From: Gordius sp. MW1
Taxonomy: Eukaryota > Nematomorpha > Gordioida > Gordea > Gordiidae
DNA length: 64,000 nucleotides
Direction: 5' to 3'
NCBI GenBank assembly: GCA_964036665.1
Contig: OZ038533.1
Span: 7,586,413 to 7,650,412 of the forward strand
The notes under the pieces are model-generated. The model was not told where the DNA came from and did not search any database. It saw only the letters and a program-made list of their open reading frames with translations. This document shows positions 34,959 through 46,983 of this stretch, piece by piece. The position numbers were made by a program, and so were the translations under genes. The first letter of the stretch is position 1. Every line of letters starts with the position of its first letter.

Positions 34959-35196
34959 TGTGAAGGAATAGGAAGAAAAATGAATGGGAATGGATCCACT
35001 TACACCAGGAATAATATAATAGGCCACTAATCACCTTTTATTACTAGGAACGCGACAAAACAAAAAAACGAACAAAGTGGTAAAAATAGAACAATAGAAC
35101 GATTGACTAATATTGTCACACTAGGAATCACCAAATATAAAATATTACATAAATAGAAATTCTACAAACGTAATTACAATCTTTCAACTCCCCACA
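34959..35196 (+). repeat. Possible solo LTR inserted in the tandem array
   Basis: A 238-bp block, TGTGAAGGAATAGG...CCCCACA, splits a unit exactly at its 'ttaatacc|attgat' junction and has TG...CA ends. The flank tacc is found on both sides. No internal region is present. Family unknown. Confidence 0.45.
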
Positions 35197-35689
35197 CTAC
35201 CATTGATATGACTTTTTAACCATGTCCTGGCTACTGACCAATGAAAAAATGAGCAATAGCCAAAGGGTAAATCGAAATTGTTTTTTTCGATTTTGAATTG
35301 CTATATTTGGTTAACATTGATAATTACCCTATCTCTACTGATGTGGGTTCGAATCCCGGCGAGGACAAATTTTTTTTAAATTTATATATTATTCTTGTTA
35401 ATACCATTGATAATATGACTTTTTCACCGTGTCCTGGCTACAGACCAATGAAAAAATGATAATTGGCCAAAGTGTAAATCGAAATATGTTTTTCCATTTT
35501 TTGAATTGCTATATTTGGTTAACATTTATAATTATCCTATGCCCCCCTACAAGGGCCTATGCCCCTACATATGGGTCCCGGTGCCCCCTCCCCTACAAAG
35601 GTCTATGCCTCTACTGATGTGGGTTCAAATCCCGGCGAGGGCAATTTTTTTTATTTTTTTTTAAATTAATATATTGTTCTTGTTAATCC

Positions 35690-36430
35690 TAGAGATGGCA
35701 GTATAAGGAAATTTCGTGAGAAAATTGCGAAATTCCCGAGGGAAATTCCTTTGGGAATTTTGTAATTTCCCGGTAATTTCCCTCATAGCTAATTACATGT
35801 GATATATCATATATTATGTTCTCGAGGCTATTTATTTTGTAATGGATATTGGCGCCTAACTGGAAAAAAAATTAAGCTACCGAGGCCTTCTAATTTTTAT
35901 GAAGAATCATGTTTAGTTTGTTTTCAAGATCTTCATTTGGCCGCATATATGCTGATCAGAGTTACAGTAATCTCAACAAATTAGCTAATGACAAATTACG
36001 CAAAATGTGGCCATAAGATACAATTTACGCCTTATCAATCAAGTAAGCCCACCCGATTATTATGCAATGTCATCCTCCGATTCTACAGATGGAGATCTAG
36101 AAAAAAAATTAATTAGATGCCGCATAGTGTTGATTTGTTTATATATAAATAACGTAAATTTTTAAGGTGCATTTATTAAATTATTTAACCGTTTGTTATA
36201 AATTTCTCAATAAATATTTTTAAAATCGATGTTAAATGCGTTGTTTTAAATGTCTTATAATATTTTTTTTAAGTTGTTGATTCACCCTACATGGGGCTAT
36301 TTCAAAATTTCCCTTATTTTCCCATTATTTCCCTTATTTTCCCATAAATTCCCTTATTTTCCTATTATTTTCCCAATTTCTCTTTGGAATTTTCCCCAGA
36401 GCTGGCGTTGGGGAAAATCTGACATCTCTC
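35690..36430. mobile_element. TIR element, TAGAGATG ends, inserted in the tandem array
   Basis: About 740 bp between TAGAGATGGCAG and GACATCTCTC, interrupting a unit. Subterminal zones are full of GGGAAATTCC/GGAATTTCCC and, on the right, tandem TTTCCCTTAT motifs (36308-36380). The ends look hAT-like, but no 8-bp duplication was found. Confidence 0.55.
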
Positions 36431-37608
36431 ATTGATAATAGGGTTTATGACCGTCTCCTGTCTACTGACCAATGAAAAAATGACCATTGACCAAAGAGTA
36501 AATCAAACATTTTTCTCCGTTTTTGAATTGCTATATTTGGTTAACATTGATAATTATCCTATGCCCTTCCCTTACAAGGGCCTATGCCTCTATTAATATG
36601 GGTCCCTATGTCCCCCCCCCTAAAAAGGCCTATGCCTCTACTGATGTGGGTTCGAATCTCAGCGAGGGCAATTATTTTTTAAATTTTTTTAATTAATATA
36701 TTGTTCTTGTTAATACCATTGACAATATTGCTTTTTGACCGTGTCCTCACTACTGACCTATGAAAAAATGACCATTGGCCACATGAATCGATTTTTTTTA
36801 TTTGTCTCTTATGTATTTAAATCCTTTTTGACCGTGTCCTGGCTGCTGACCAATAGAAAAAATGACCATTGGCCAAAGTGAGATTAAAATCGATTTTTTT
36901 TATATTATATTTATAGGCTAGTTATTTAGCTGTCTGCTGACCATTAGAAAAAATGACCACTGGCCAAAATGTATATCGCTTTCTATATTATAATTAGAGG
37001 CCATTTGGCCGTCTGACCAATAAAAAAATGACAATTGGCCAAAGTCTGATTGGAATATCTTTTCGTTTTTTTAATATCTTGTTTTTACAGTACATTTGAG
37101 CATGATTTGAATAGAGTCTATACTCATAATTCAGATTATGGGTCGCTAACACAAAATTGTTTAAATTTATAGGGTATCAAAAAACTCTAAATTGAAAGTT
37201 GTACGTTTTGGAAGGATGACTATTGGCTTTTCCAATGACATACCCTCTATTTGCGTTCCTTTAATCATTTTGATTAATTTAGAAGTTGATAAATAAAAAT
37301 GAATGAAAGAAAACCTATTCCTCAAAATCAAGTATTAAATGCAAAATGATAACTTTGTTTTTTTTTCATACAAATATTTAAAAAGCTAAATTTTTGGAAA
37401 GCCTGCTATAAAACATTAATACTTTATTTATTGAGGAAAATTATTAATATTAAAATAGTATATTTAAAACAACTATAAATTTGTACGAGTATTATCTAAC
37501 TCCCTGCTTGAAATTGCCGCTCCCAAAGACATTCTCGTCCCTTCCCACCTTTCTCGCCCTAAATTGCATAGCAAATATGCTACTATTATACGAAGTATAT
37601 GAGTTTCG

Positions 37609-37750
37609 TTCACCCTTCCCTCCTACCCCTCCATCCCCCCTTTCCTTCCCCCTTTCCCTTCCCTCCCTTTCCCTTTCCCCCCCTCTTCCCTTCCTCCCTA
37701 TCCTCCCCGTCGTTCCCATCCCCCCTCCCCCTCTTCCTTCCCCCATTCCA
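37609..37750 (+). repeat. Polypyrimidine tract (C/T-rich)
   Basis: Almost purely C and T, with ccctttccctt-type repeats, giving meaningless Pro/Ser/Phe-rich open frames. Followed at 37751-37769 by the perfect palindrome CCAGGGGCGAAGCCCCTGG. Confidence 0.85.
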
Positions 37751-38019
37751 CCAGGGGCGAAGCCCCTGGTTTCTTCTTCAGTATCAATTATCTAAATTAA
37801 CATAGTCTCTAATTAAAATTTTTGCCTAGATGGCATTAATCAGAGTTTGTTTTAATTGCTATGCAATTTATGGGCTCGCTTTTTGTTGTCCGACTGTTGT
37901 CCGTCCGTCCGTCCAACGTAAGTTCGAATCCCGGCCAGGGTAAATTTTTTTTTAAATTAATATATTGTTCTTGTTAATACCATTGATACTATGACTTTTT
38001 GACCGCGTCCTTTACCGAT

Positions 38020-38690
38020 TTTTGCAAGATGAGAGGGTTTAATCAGGGATGGACTGCCCCTTACCATATTGCGTCTAACGGTCTAGCAGAAAGCTATGTA
38101 CGATTAATTAAAGAAGCCATTATAAGAAACGAGTCGGAAGTAGGGCTATAGATTTTTGGAAAACTACAGAGCTACAAAACACCCCACAACCAATAAAAGC
38201 CCAGCAGAGGTGATGCTAAAAAGGCGTATGCGAATTGAATAGGAGGTATTTGAGAGAAACCGTACCACAACAATGGTTAGAGACCGGGAACCCTCGTATG
38301 TTGAATGTAAGAGACATGGTTTGGGTACGCACGTTTTTGGGACCAACCAAATGGGTAGAAGGCACTATAAAAGCCAAGCACGGTAGTCGTTCATACGATG
38401 TATGGGCACAGGGGAGAAAGCCCCACCGCTACGTGGACCAAGTAAGGAAATGGAAAATCCTTTGGACCACACTGGGACAAGAAAAAGGGAGGCCGCAAAG
38501 AATATCATCAGAAGGGGAAGCAGGAACAAGTGCTTCAAGGAAACAAATTGAAAACCGGGGAACAAGTGCGACAAGGGAACAAATTCAAAACCAGTCAGGG
38601 GCGCCTAGAGAAGAACCTAGATACCCGCAGCGTAGTCGGAAACCGCCGGCATTTCTTAAGGATTTTGTCTGTAAAAGGGGGTGAACTGTA
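38020..38690 (+). mobile_element. Ty3/Gypsy integrase/C-terminal fragment (fossil)
   Basis: Begins abruptly after the tandem array inside an integrase core (APYHIASNGLAESYVRLIKE-like). The C-terminal tail follows: VRDMVWVRTFLGPTKWVEGT, YDVWAQGRKPHRYVDQVRKW and YPQRSRKPPAFLKDF. This is the tail layout of the K02A2.6-like Gypsy group. Only the last part of pol is present and it is broken, with about two breaks. A purine run (aaaaggggg) and a putative LTR follow. Confidence 0.8.
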
Positions 38691-38696
38691 GAGAGG

Positions 38697-38827
38697 TATT
38701 TGGAGTGCGAAGTGCCCCGGGCGATAAGTAATCTACCGAATGGTAAATTGGTAATGCCTCTAGTGACAATTAAATTACCGTTAATTGGTTTTAGCGTATA
38801 TTGTTGTTCTGTAAATACGATTACACA
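38697..38827 (+). repeat. Putative 3' LTR (short) of the Gypsy fossil
   Basis: Starts TGTAGAGAGGTATTTGG just past a polypurine tract and may end ...CGATTACACA. No second LTR is available to check either boundary. Confidence 0.4.
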
Positions 38828-39185
38828 GCTCTACAAATATTGATTTTGTGATTTCATCCCACTATCAGACCATTTATTTTGATAGAGAATTTTGCGCTGA
38901 ATAATAATATGTTTTTCCCAAAACTTCCAGTTTTTTAGATAAACGACGTCGAAGGTACAAAAAATGCCCATTTTACCCTTTTTTGAGGCTCAATTGTTAA
39001 GACTTTTAATTTATATCAAAAAGTATCAAATTATTCCTGTAGATTAAAGTTTCATCTATAGTTCCATTATTTTATTTTTACCCTTATATTGAAATTTATT
39101 TACGTTTAGGTAAACCCCTATTCCTTATCAAAATTCGTCCCGCTATGCCTGGAAAAAGGAATACATTAGATTACATACTACACAC

Positions 39186-40286
39186 CAGAGGTCAGATTTG
39201 TTAGGAATTTTTTGCCCGAACCCGGCCCGGTTCAATTTTTTAACCTCATTGCCAGCCTTAGCCCGCCCAAACCCTTCTAGGTGTTCGCCCGGGCCTGCCT
39301 GAAACATTAGAGCTGCCCGAAATGCCCGGCCCGAAATGTTAGGCCCGAAATTTCCGAAATTTTGCGATCTCAAATTCTTTCAACCATTATTATAAGATTA
39401 ATAGCATATTGAATAAAACAAATACAACAATATTTTATTATCCCGGACATAATCTAATTTCCTATATTATTTAAAAGTCGAATGATTTTTCTAAATAAAA
39501 CTTTTGATCTTTAATTTTAATCGTAATGGTTCAAAAAAACGTAGTGTTTGGTCTTTCAATTTGGCCAGAGTTTCTTTAAAATATTGTTATCACTACCAAA
39601 TCGCTCTAGGTAACCATATTTTAATTTATTAATTGCTAATGCATTTAGGTAAAAACATTTTAGAACGTTTACAAATTATATAGCAGCAAAATGTTAATTA
39701 AATGCAGCCGATGTCCTTGAAAATATTTATATATCAATTTACACATTTTTTAAATAATCTTACAATAAACAAAGTTATACTCCCCTTTTGGGTTGATCCT
39801 ACCCTATAAATACACTTCTTAATGAATAAAATTAGTTCAATTAGTCAATCTGTGATCTTAGAACTTACTTTTTTGATAAAAAACAATAATTTATTCATAG
39901 AGTTTAAATGTTAACACTTGCATGCATTGTGTCAATTTGGGCATGACGCTTTTGTACTATGTATAGACGGCACATTTAAATTACGAACAATGAAATTTTT
40001 TTTAATCCTTCCCATAAACGTAGCTGGAAATAGAGTGGTTCGGGCAAAAATTGTAGAAATAACTTGGGGACAGATGGCGAAATCAAGTTTCTTATTTTTT
40101 TTTAGCATTTTTATATACCAAATAATAAAGTAACAAAATAATACATTATCTAAACAATTTTATTAAGCCCGAATCGCCCGGATCCTATCATCGTGCCCGC
40201 CCGGGCCCGCCCAAAAATAAAAATTTAGGGCAGTTGTCCGGCCGGGCATGTTCGGGCAGCGGGCCGGGCGGGCAATCTGGTCTCTG
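39186..40286 (+). mobile_element. Non-autonomous hAT element, CAGAGGTC family (long copy)
   Basis: 1101 bp with ends CAGAGGTCAGATTTG and CAATCTGGTCTCTG and the exact 8-bp duplication ctacacac (39178-39185, 40287-40294). Both subterminal zones carry dense GCCCGG/CCGGGC motifs. A 71-residue open frame (39918-40133, CIDGTFKLRTMKFFLILPIN) may be a remnant of an internal protein but is unassigned. It cuts into a minus-strand LINE endonuclease fragment on its right. Confidence 0.88.
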
Positions 40287-40909
40287 CTACACACGCAATG
40301 TTTACTAACACATTCTATCCCTTTCTCCATCTCTTCCACTCTCCCCCGATATCTGGTTGAACATACCATAAATTTGTGTTTGGCGCACCATTTTTTAAGA
40401 ATTTTGCCATTTCTATTGGTCGGTCCAATAGAGTTGGGTCCTATGCAGGAGGAGTTGTCATTGGCGTTACGTGTTTGGGATGAATTGAAGTCTCCTAAAA
40501 TTATTTTTATATTTGTAAAGTTTAGATATATTTCGTGTTGTATGTTAAGGAAGAAGGCTTCCGCAGAGTTAAAGTTTTTTGAGGAAGGGGGAGCATAGAC
40601 ATTGAAAATGGAAAGGATTCAATTTTTAATAATTACGTGGGCAATTATCAAGCGGTTGTTGACAAATTTAATACTTTTTACTTTGAGCGTTTTTTTAATG
40701 AAAATACCGACACCGGATGCGGGTTCATCTACACGTTCGGAGTCATAAAAATGGTATTCATTGACGGGGACTTTTTTACACTGGGAATATCTGGTCTGTT
40801 AAACGCAAAAAATTTTAAAATTGTGTAGGGCTGCGAAGATTGTAAGCGTCTGTAAAATCCCAGGGTAGTTCAGCGATTGGACATTCACGGAAGCTATGTT
40901 AAGCCGCAT
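40287..40909 (-). mobile_element. LINE endonuclease fragment (APE type)
   Basis: The minus strand starts ATG RLNIASVNVQSLNYPG and continues with VPVNEYHFYDSERVDEPASG, VGIFIKK, LSIFNVYAPP and IILGDFNSSQ. This is the order of an AP-endonuclease domain in non-LTR retrotransposons (N-Q-[E]T...VYAP...GDFN). An in-frame stop falls where the catalytic Glu region should be (FCV*QTRY), plus one more, so it is dead. The fragment ends at the hAT target site; no clear continuation was seen beyond it. Confidence 0.75.
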
Positions 40910-40929
40910 AATTGAGGATAGTAAGACTC

Positions 40930-41546
40930 GTTTTTAAGTAGAAAGTATAATTTCTATCCTAGTAGTGGTGAGGAGTTGGTTGTTTCAAATTTTGTTAGAA
41001 CCAGGGGGCTTAAAGATAAAGCGACGGGGTCATATAAGACTGTTAAATGAAGACTATTCTTTGAATGTTTTTTTTAATCCAGTAATGTAGGGAAAAAGAT
41101 GAGTATTATTAAAAGCAACAAATTGTCATAGTTTTTGATCAAGTGCTAAGTTTATTCTTTTTATAAATTAAACTTTATTTGCAAGATTATGATTAAATTT
41201 TCAATATAACGCAGTGATTTTTATTGGTTCGTTTAAAGAATTATCTAAACTTGCTGAGTTATTTTTTTAATTTGTTTTATTATAAAGTAGTTTTAAGGTT
41301 TAAATTAAGAATAGATAGCTAAGGGATTAGAACCTATGAGGTATGGAGAAGAGATATGTGCTAAAACCAGTGGGTTATTGAACTTGAATAAATCCTTACA
41401 TTGTTTTAAATTTCCCCAGAATATTCAAATTTTTAGTTTTTATAACGAAAATTGAAAGGTTAATTTTATGTAATTATCTTTAATTTCATAAAAGTTAGAA
41501 CAATTATAGACAAATTTTAATAAGTATAAATTTACTAAAAAAAAAT
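40930..41546. other. AT-rich gap, no gene seen
   Basis: Probably includes the LINE 5' flank. No further structure recognised. Confidence 0.4.
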
Positions 41547-41992
41547 AAATCTGATCATAGAAAGACTGAACGTTATTGATTAGAATTGTACAGAACTGAG
41601 CACTTATAATTATAATTGGAACTAAAGGATTAAGCGTTATAAATAGAATCTGAACATACTTATTTTGAATAATAATAATACTAAATAAATAAATACTTAG
41701 ATCTGAGCCTTAATATTATAAAGATCTGATCCATTTTTAATTAAATCTGATCATAGAAAAACTAGCGTTTTGATTGAAATATACAGAACTGAGCACTTAT
41801 AATTAAAACAGGGTATAAAGGACTAAGCGTTATGAATAGAATAAGAACATATTAATTTTAAATAATAATAATAATGAATAAACAAAAAAACTGAAATTGA
41901 GCCTTAATATTAAAGATCTGAGCAATTTTAATTAAATCTGATCATAGAATGAATAAACGATTCGATTAAAATTATACAGAACTGAGCACTTA
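41547..41992 (+). repeat. ~193-bp tandem repeat, 2.3 copies
   Basis: Units start AATCTGATCATAGAA near 41548, 41744 and 41935. They share TACAGAACTGAGCACTTATA, GGA(C/T)TAAGCGTTAT, an (AAT)n stretch and GAGCCTTAATATTA. The last unit is cut after GAACTGAGCACTTA. Confidence 0.85.
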
Positions 41993-42229
41993 GAGAAACT
42001 GCTTGCTCGTAGCATTTGCTCATATGAAATTGGTAATTAACTTATAATGCTGCTCAGGCACACAGCTCTATACATGAGTGTTTTCTTACTACTACCTCTT
42101 CGCCTCTCTAGCATTTTCATCTGATACATCAAAAGCCTCATGATTAGAGTAGGATATACAGTGCGTGTGAGGGGGCAGAGCTCACAGTGAGCAATGGTAA
42201 CTGGACCGAATTAACAACTCTACCTAACC

Positions 42230-42770
42230 CACCAATTTTCGTTAAAACAATTTATTTTGCTTCATAAACGACAATTATGACATTTGTCACCAAATTAGGT
42301 TGACAATTGATTGATTCCTAAATTTATATTTTACAGCTAGGTATCAATATTAAAAATCACCCTCAACCATTGTTATAATCAAATCAGTACAATTAATAAG
42401 CCCATTAACTATATTGCTGAATTTTTAAGTCACTCATTAAAGTATATGTTATTTTTTCCCCACCCCAAAACACCTAAAAAGGTCGACTAATAATGACATT
42501 AAAAACCTTTGGTGTATTAACAAAATTATGACCTAGCCTAAAGGTTGGCCAAACAAAATACACTAACAACATTTTGGTCTGTTTTTCAAATATCGGCTAA
42601 ACCTAAAGGTCGATTAAAAAAGTAGACCAAAAGGCCTTAGATCTTTTAGGAAAAATAGACCAAGACCAAACCTTAGTCATAACCTGGTCGAAAATCCTTT
42701 GTTTTTTTACAATACTAAGAATTAGTTAAGGTTAAAACTTATACATTCAGCCAACACTGTCCTTAATCGT
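42230..42770. repeat. Dispersed repeat related to ~44620-44960
   Basis: Both stretches contain (A/G)ATTTT(C/G)(G/T)TTAAAA(C/T)AATTTATTT(T/A), ATAAACGA and several GACCAAA/GGTCGA-type motifs, partly inverted. Not resolved further. Confidence 0.35.
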
Positions 42771-43027
42771 CGCTTCTTTATAATTCAATTAATTACAAAT
42801 AATTATAAATTATGTACATTTGTTTTGAATTAAAATAGATTAAATAAATAATTTTATGCTGTATAGGAGATATCTTAATCAGTTCTTAGATCGCAAGAAG
42901 ACCTATGATTTACATCTTTGTCGAAAAGAATTTTCGAAATTAGGTTGATAATTATTTTCGTCGTCTTCTTCTTTTTGTTGATAGTCTAAATATATTTAGG
43001 AGTAAGCGTTTGATTAAAAATAAATTT

Positions 43028-43451
43028 TTATGTAGCTCTTTTTACTATAGCTCGGTTGGTATCTTTCTTGTACGGGTTGCTTTGGATTTGAATAACTATT
43101 TTTAATTCATTATGAACTTCCTCAAGTTCATCTACAAAATAATTTAAATTATGGAATAAAATTAATATTTTTAATTAATTTTTATAAAACAAATACTTTA
43201 TTTAAACCTGGATTTTTTATAAAATCTGTACCCTGGGTTTTTATATTGGAACCGAGAATCTTAATTATTATTTTCTAGTAGTAAATAATTATATTTTATA
43301 AGCTAAGTTTTTTCTAAGTTTTAAAACGTAAGTGTTTAAATCTCATTCTACCATCTTCCCGGTTAAAGTTTTGTTCAGATGGAGTCTTTCTTTTGTTATT
43401 ACGTTCATTTTGTCTTTGCCCAGGAAAGTTCATATCATATTGATAATACAT
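43028..43451 (-). CDS. Possible two-exon host gene segment, charged protein
   Basis: Exon 1 (43451-43352) begins ATG YYQYDMNFPGQRQNERNNKR and ends FNRED at a GATG|GTAGAA donor. Exon 2 (43131-43028) follows a tattttgtag acceptor in the matching phase and reads DELEEVHNELKIVIQIQSNP, YKKDTNRAIVKRAT, stop. Together this gives about 68 residues, rich in Asn, Gln, Arg and Glu. More coding-like pieces of similar bias occur on this strand at 43630-43705 (NPDDQSDRHNPQYEFERTSQ), near 44100 and at 42919-43010 (QQKEEDDENNYQPNFENSF), so a longer gene is possible. No domain recognised. The bias resembles the linker of the Kunitz protein at 32.3 kb. Confidence 0.3.
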
Positions 43452-43510
43452 TTTAATTACTCGTTAAATGATTAAATAAATTTTTTAACAGAAATTTATA
43501 AAGTTATTAT

Positions 43511-43621
43511 CATGGGCGTAGCCAGGGGGAAGGGGGTATTTATGTTTTGCTCCCCCCCCTCCCTAATTGAAATTTTAAACGTTTCGCCCCACCTTTAATC
43601 CAAAACCTGACTACGCCCATG
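43511..43621 (+). mobile_element. CATGGGCGTA MITE, copy E (short)
   Basis: 111 bp, CATGGGCGTAGCCAGG to CCTGACTACGCCCATG, with duplication gttattat / attattat (7 of 8). It sits between two coding-like minus-strand pieces. Confidence 0.8.
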
Positions 43622-44209
43622 ATTATTATATTGAGATGTTCGTTCAAATTCGTATTGAGGATTATGTCTGTCACTTTGGTCATCCGGATTTACAGAAACC
43701 ATGTAACGCAATAAACGTCTTTATTACAATCCTTCTCCACGTGAAATACGCATTCTCATTGGTTAAAAACACGAGATGATATGTTTTTGACATATCACGT
43801 GTTTTTTATAATAATGTGATTGGGCAAAAATTTGTTCAATACACTTCTTGAATAAGTCTCATATCAAATTGACTCCATCTTGAAGAAAGTTCTTATAGTA
43901 GTTTATTATTCCAATATATAATTTTTATATACGCTCTTTATTTCAACTATTCAAACTACAAATTATTACAAAGACGTGGTTAGTATTTAGGATAATAAAA
44001 ATAGTATATAGTTTCTTGAGGAAAATTAATTAATGATTGCTATCAGGTCTTTTGTCTCTGATAATCTCTTGTTTTGTGTGCCTTGCGCCAGTTGTTATCC
44101 TCTCTTGAGTTCTTTACGTTACTCTTCTTTCTTAGATTTCCTTTGTCCACCGCTTATTATCGTCTAGCATGTGGTAATTATTCCTTGCATCTGGTTGCTA
44201 GTCTTCCAC

Positions 44210-44994
44210 GTCTCCTTCCCCAAAACTCATATATAAGACATATATGACAATGATCTTTGAATATTTAATTATTTTATAATATTTGAGTAGTTTATTATTT
44301 CAATATTAGATGTTTATTTGAATGCTCAGTAATAAATTAAAAAATGATTAGTAAAAAGTGCTCAGTCTTTTATTAATGTGCCCAGTTAATAATTCGAAAT
44401 TTCTCAGTAAATTAACTTAAAAATACTCAGATAATTCATAATGCTCAGTATTTTTACTAAATTGCTCAGTAATTTAAATTTATAATTTTCGATATTAATT
44501 TATTTTTCGCTTATATATTATAACTAAAATTTTTATTGGTATACGATTTTTTATTTTTAACTATATTAACAAAAAAGTCTTTTTCTAAGCAACACTATTG
44601 GTGCATGGAAACAGTGTTGTAAAAAAAGTTAATGTTTTTCTTAGACGACGTTTAAGCTTAGTCAAAATTTGAATAACAGACCATAGGTTATGTTCTTGTA
44701 AAGTGAACGCTTAGGCTGTCACAATTTTTGTAATAGACAAAAGGTTATTCTGATTTATTTGTCGACCTTTGGTTTGGTTTAGGTGTTTTACGGTGGGTTT
44801 GACCAAAATATAATTTCATAATAGTCGGTTGTCACCAAGATAGGTTTATAAGTTATTTAATAATTGCAACAACTTTACGACACCCTTACCCAGCGAATTT
44901 TGTTAAAATAATTTATTTAGATCTATAAACGAACGTCTCCCTTACACAATCAGGACTTATTCACATGCATGGATTTCATAAAGCTCGATGCAAA
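44210..44994. other. AT-rich gap with 'tgctcagt' motif repeats
   Basis: Motif (T/A)GCTCAGT(A/C) recurs about eight times between 44320 and 44475. No gene seen. Confidence 0.4.
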
Positions 44995-46983
44995 GGGTCA
45001 GAAAAACAGGAGAAACCTCTAAACCTAAAATTTTTGACCTGATAGCCATCCCCAAACATTAACAAATTTTCGAAGTCTTCCCTTTAATAATATAATAAAA
45101 AGTATCCCTAAAGGTGCAAGATACCTAGTATCGCAGACACTTTCTGAGGCCATTTTAAAACTTACCAAAAATGTAAACAACTATGAAGATTGGCAAAATT
45201 TCTTTTACTTTGCATCTCGTGTTCTTTCGGTGCCTCCCAAATCATATACTGGATCTCTTACAAGTTGGGTAAAAACAAATCTTAAAAAGTGGCAAGAATT
45301 TAGTGAACCAATAACTTATGATCTCCAGGAAGAGCAATCTCTTTCGTCCCTTAAACATAGAGCAAAAATAGTCTCGGCAAAAATCAATAATTGCGACATT
45401 AAAGGTGCAATCCGCATTGCTTCCTCTGATAATAAAATATCCCCAGACAACAAAGACACCCTAGAATCTCTAATAGCTAAGCATCCTAAAAGGCCAAACC
45501 TGCCTTTACCCAATCCAATTCTGCAGGCCCATCAGAACTTCTCCACTTCAGAAGTCCTTGATACTATCAACACTTTTAAGCGCTCTTCGACAGGCGCCGG
45601 CTCGATGGCTTGAGTCCAGCCCACCTTTTAGAACTAACAAATCCCTTAATAGACCGTGCAGGAGTTTTCTTTAGCTCTATCACCACTTTCATTAACATCG
45701 TTATGAGAGGCCAAATCCCCGAAATTGTAGCCCCACATTTCTTCGGCGCTACTCTAGTATCATTTTCAAAATCTGATGGCGGATTTGGACCTATAAAAAT
45801 GGGGTCTGTTCTACGCAGACTCTGTTCAAAACTTATCATAAAACGCATCAAAAGTAAAGCTGTGAAAATCCTTGCTCCTACACAACTCGGATTTGGTGTA
45901 AAAGGAGGATGCGAAATTGCTTCACACTGGTAAGAATATCACCCTAACCCCCTCAGTAATCGCTAAAATTGATTTCAAGAATGCTTTCAACTCCATTTAT
46001 CGTTCCCACTTCCTTAATGAACATACAAACATTTCCCTGAATACTCCGCATTTCTTAATGCATGCTATTCACCAGTTTCAATATTACAATATCACAAACA
46101 TACCGTCAATCCTAGTGACGACCCCTTAGGGCCGCTTCTGCTTTCCTTCGGCATCAAAACTCTAGTTGATAGCCTTGCAACAAAGTTCTATTTGATTTTA
46201 AACATTTGGTACCTTGACGAACCATCCAAGGCGCCCCCGATGATGTTTTTGCCGCTTTGAGATACCTGGAAAACGAATCAACAAAAATCGGATTAACGCT
46301 AAACCAAGCTAAATCCGAAATTTGTCCCCTTAATACACCTCTTATGGGCAATCAAGACCAATTATCTTTCAAATTAATAGATCCTTCCTTTTGGACCCTA
46401 CTCGGATCCCCAATTGGAGGCTCTATTTTCATATTAAAATAGAAGAAACCAGTCGCAGACTAGCAGACATGAAAAGCCTATTCAAAAACCTTCCTGCCCA
46501 CCAAGCATTTTTTCTAGTAATTTCTAGTAAAAAACTGCTTCTCAATCCCTAAATTAATGCACAGCTTCCGGTCCTTTACAGTGTTTTTACATCACGAGGC
46601 CTTGTCCAAGTTTGATGCTGAACTTAAGTCTTTAACCGAAGAATTAACCAATCTAACCTTAGGCTCCACACACTGGCAACAAGCTTTCCTTCCAACAAGA
46701 CGGGGGCGGGGCTAGACTTAGGCTCAATAGCATCCATATCTCTTTCCGCATTTATATCAAGCCGCCTGTCTAATGAAAGCATCATTTCAACATTAACCCC
46801 ACAACCGGACAAATTACTCGACGTCGCCTTCCAACAATGGAAGGAATTTCTTAACGTCTCTACTCAAATCCCTGAAGTAAACTCTCAAAAGTGTTGGATT
46901 GGCCCCTGTCCGAGTGCCTCTTAAAGTCTCTTATTAATTACGCTTCGGCAAAGGAACTTCAACGCTTAGGAGCTTAGCTTCAC

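Larger units (their letters stand above)
34790..38010 (+). repeat. Degenerate tandem array with a tRNA B-box motif (200-290-bp units)
   Basis: Repeated units contain TTGACCGTGTCCTGGCTACT, GACCAATGAAAAAATGACCA, TTGGCCAAAG, GCTATATTTGGTTAACATTG, then GTGGGTTCGAATCCCGGCG and TATATTGTTCTTGTTAATAC. Full or partial units start near 34800, 35202, 35405, 36431, 36718 and 37840, with sub-repeats of the GACC...TTGGCC part at 36820-37060. GGTTCGAATCC is a perfect RNA polymerase III B box. The array is interrupted by a possible solo LTR (34959-35196) and a TIR element (35690-36430). Confidence 0.75.

Noticed and set aside
37751-37769. Perfect 19-bp palindrome CCAGGGGCGAAGCCCCTGG as an operator or terminator
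   Set aside because: It is an isolated hairpin at the edge of a C/T-rich repeat in a eukaryotic genome, with no gene next to it.
37481-37805. Overlapping Pro/Ser/Phe-rich and Gly/Arg/Glu-rich open frames
   Set aside because: They come from a pure C/T tract with no stop codons by composition; no domain or start context.
40163-40598. Open frames on both strands over the hAT right end and LINE fragment
   Set aside because: The plus-strand frame is antisense to the LINE endonuclease; the rest spans the GC-rich hAT terminus.
41547-41992. Regular repeats considered as a CRISPR array
   Set aside because: Units of ~193 bp with no unique spacers in an animal genome; a plain tandem repeat.
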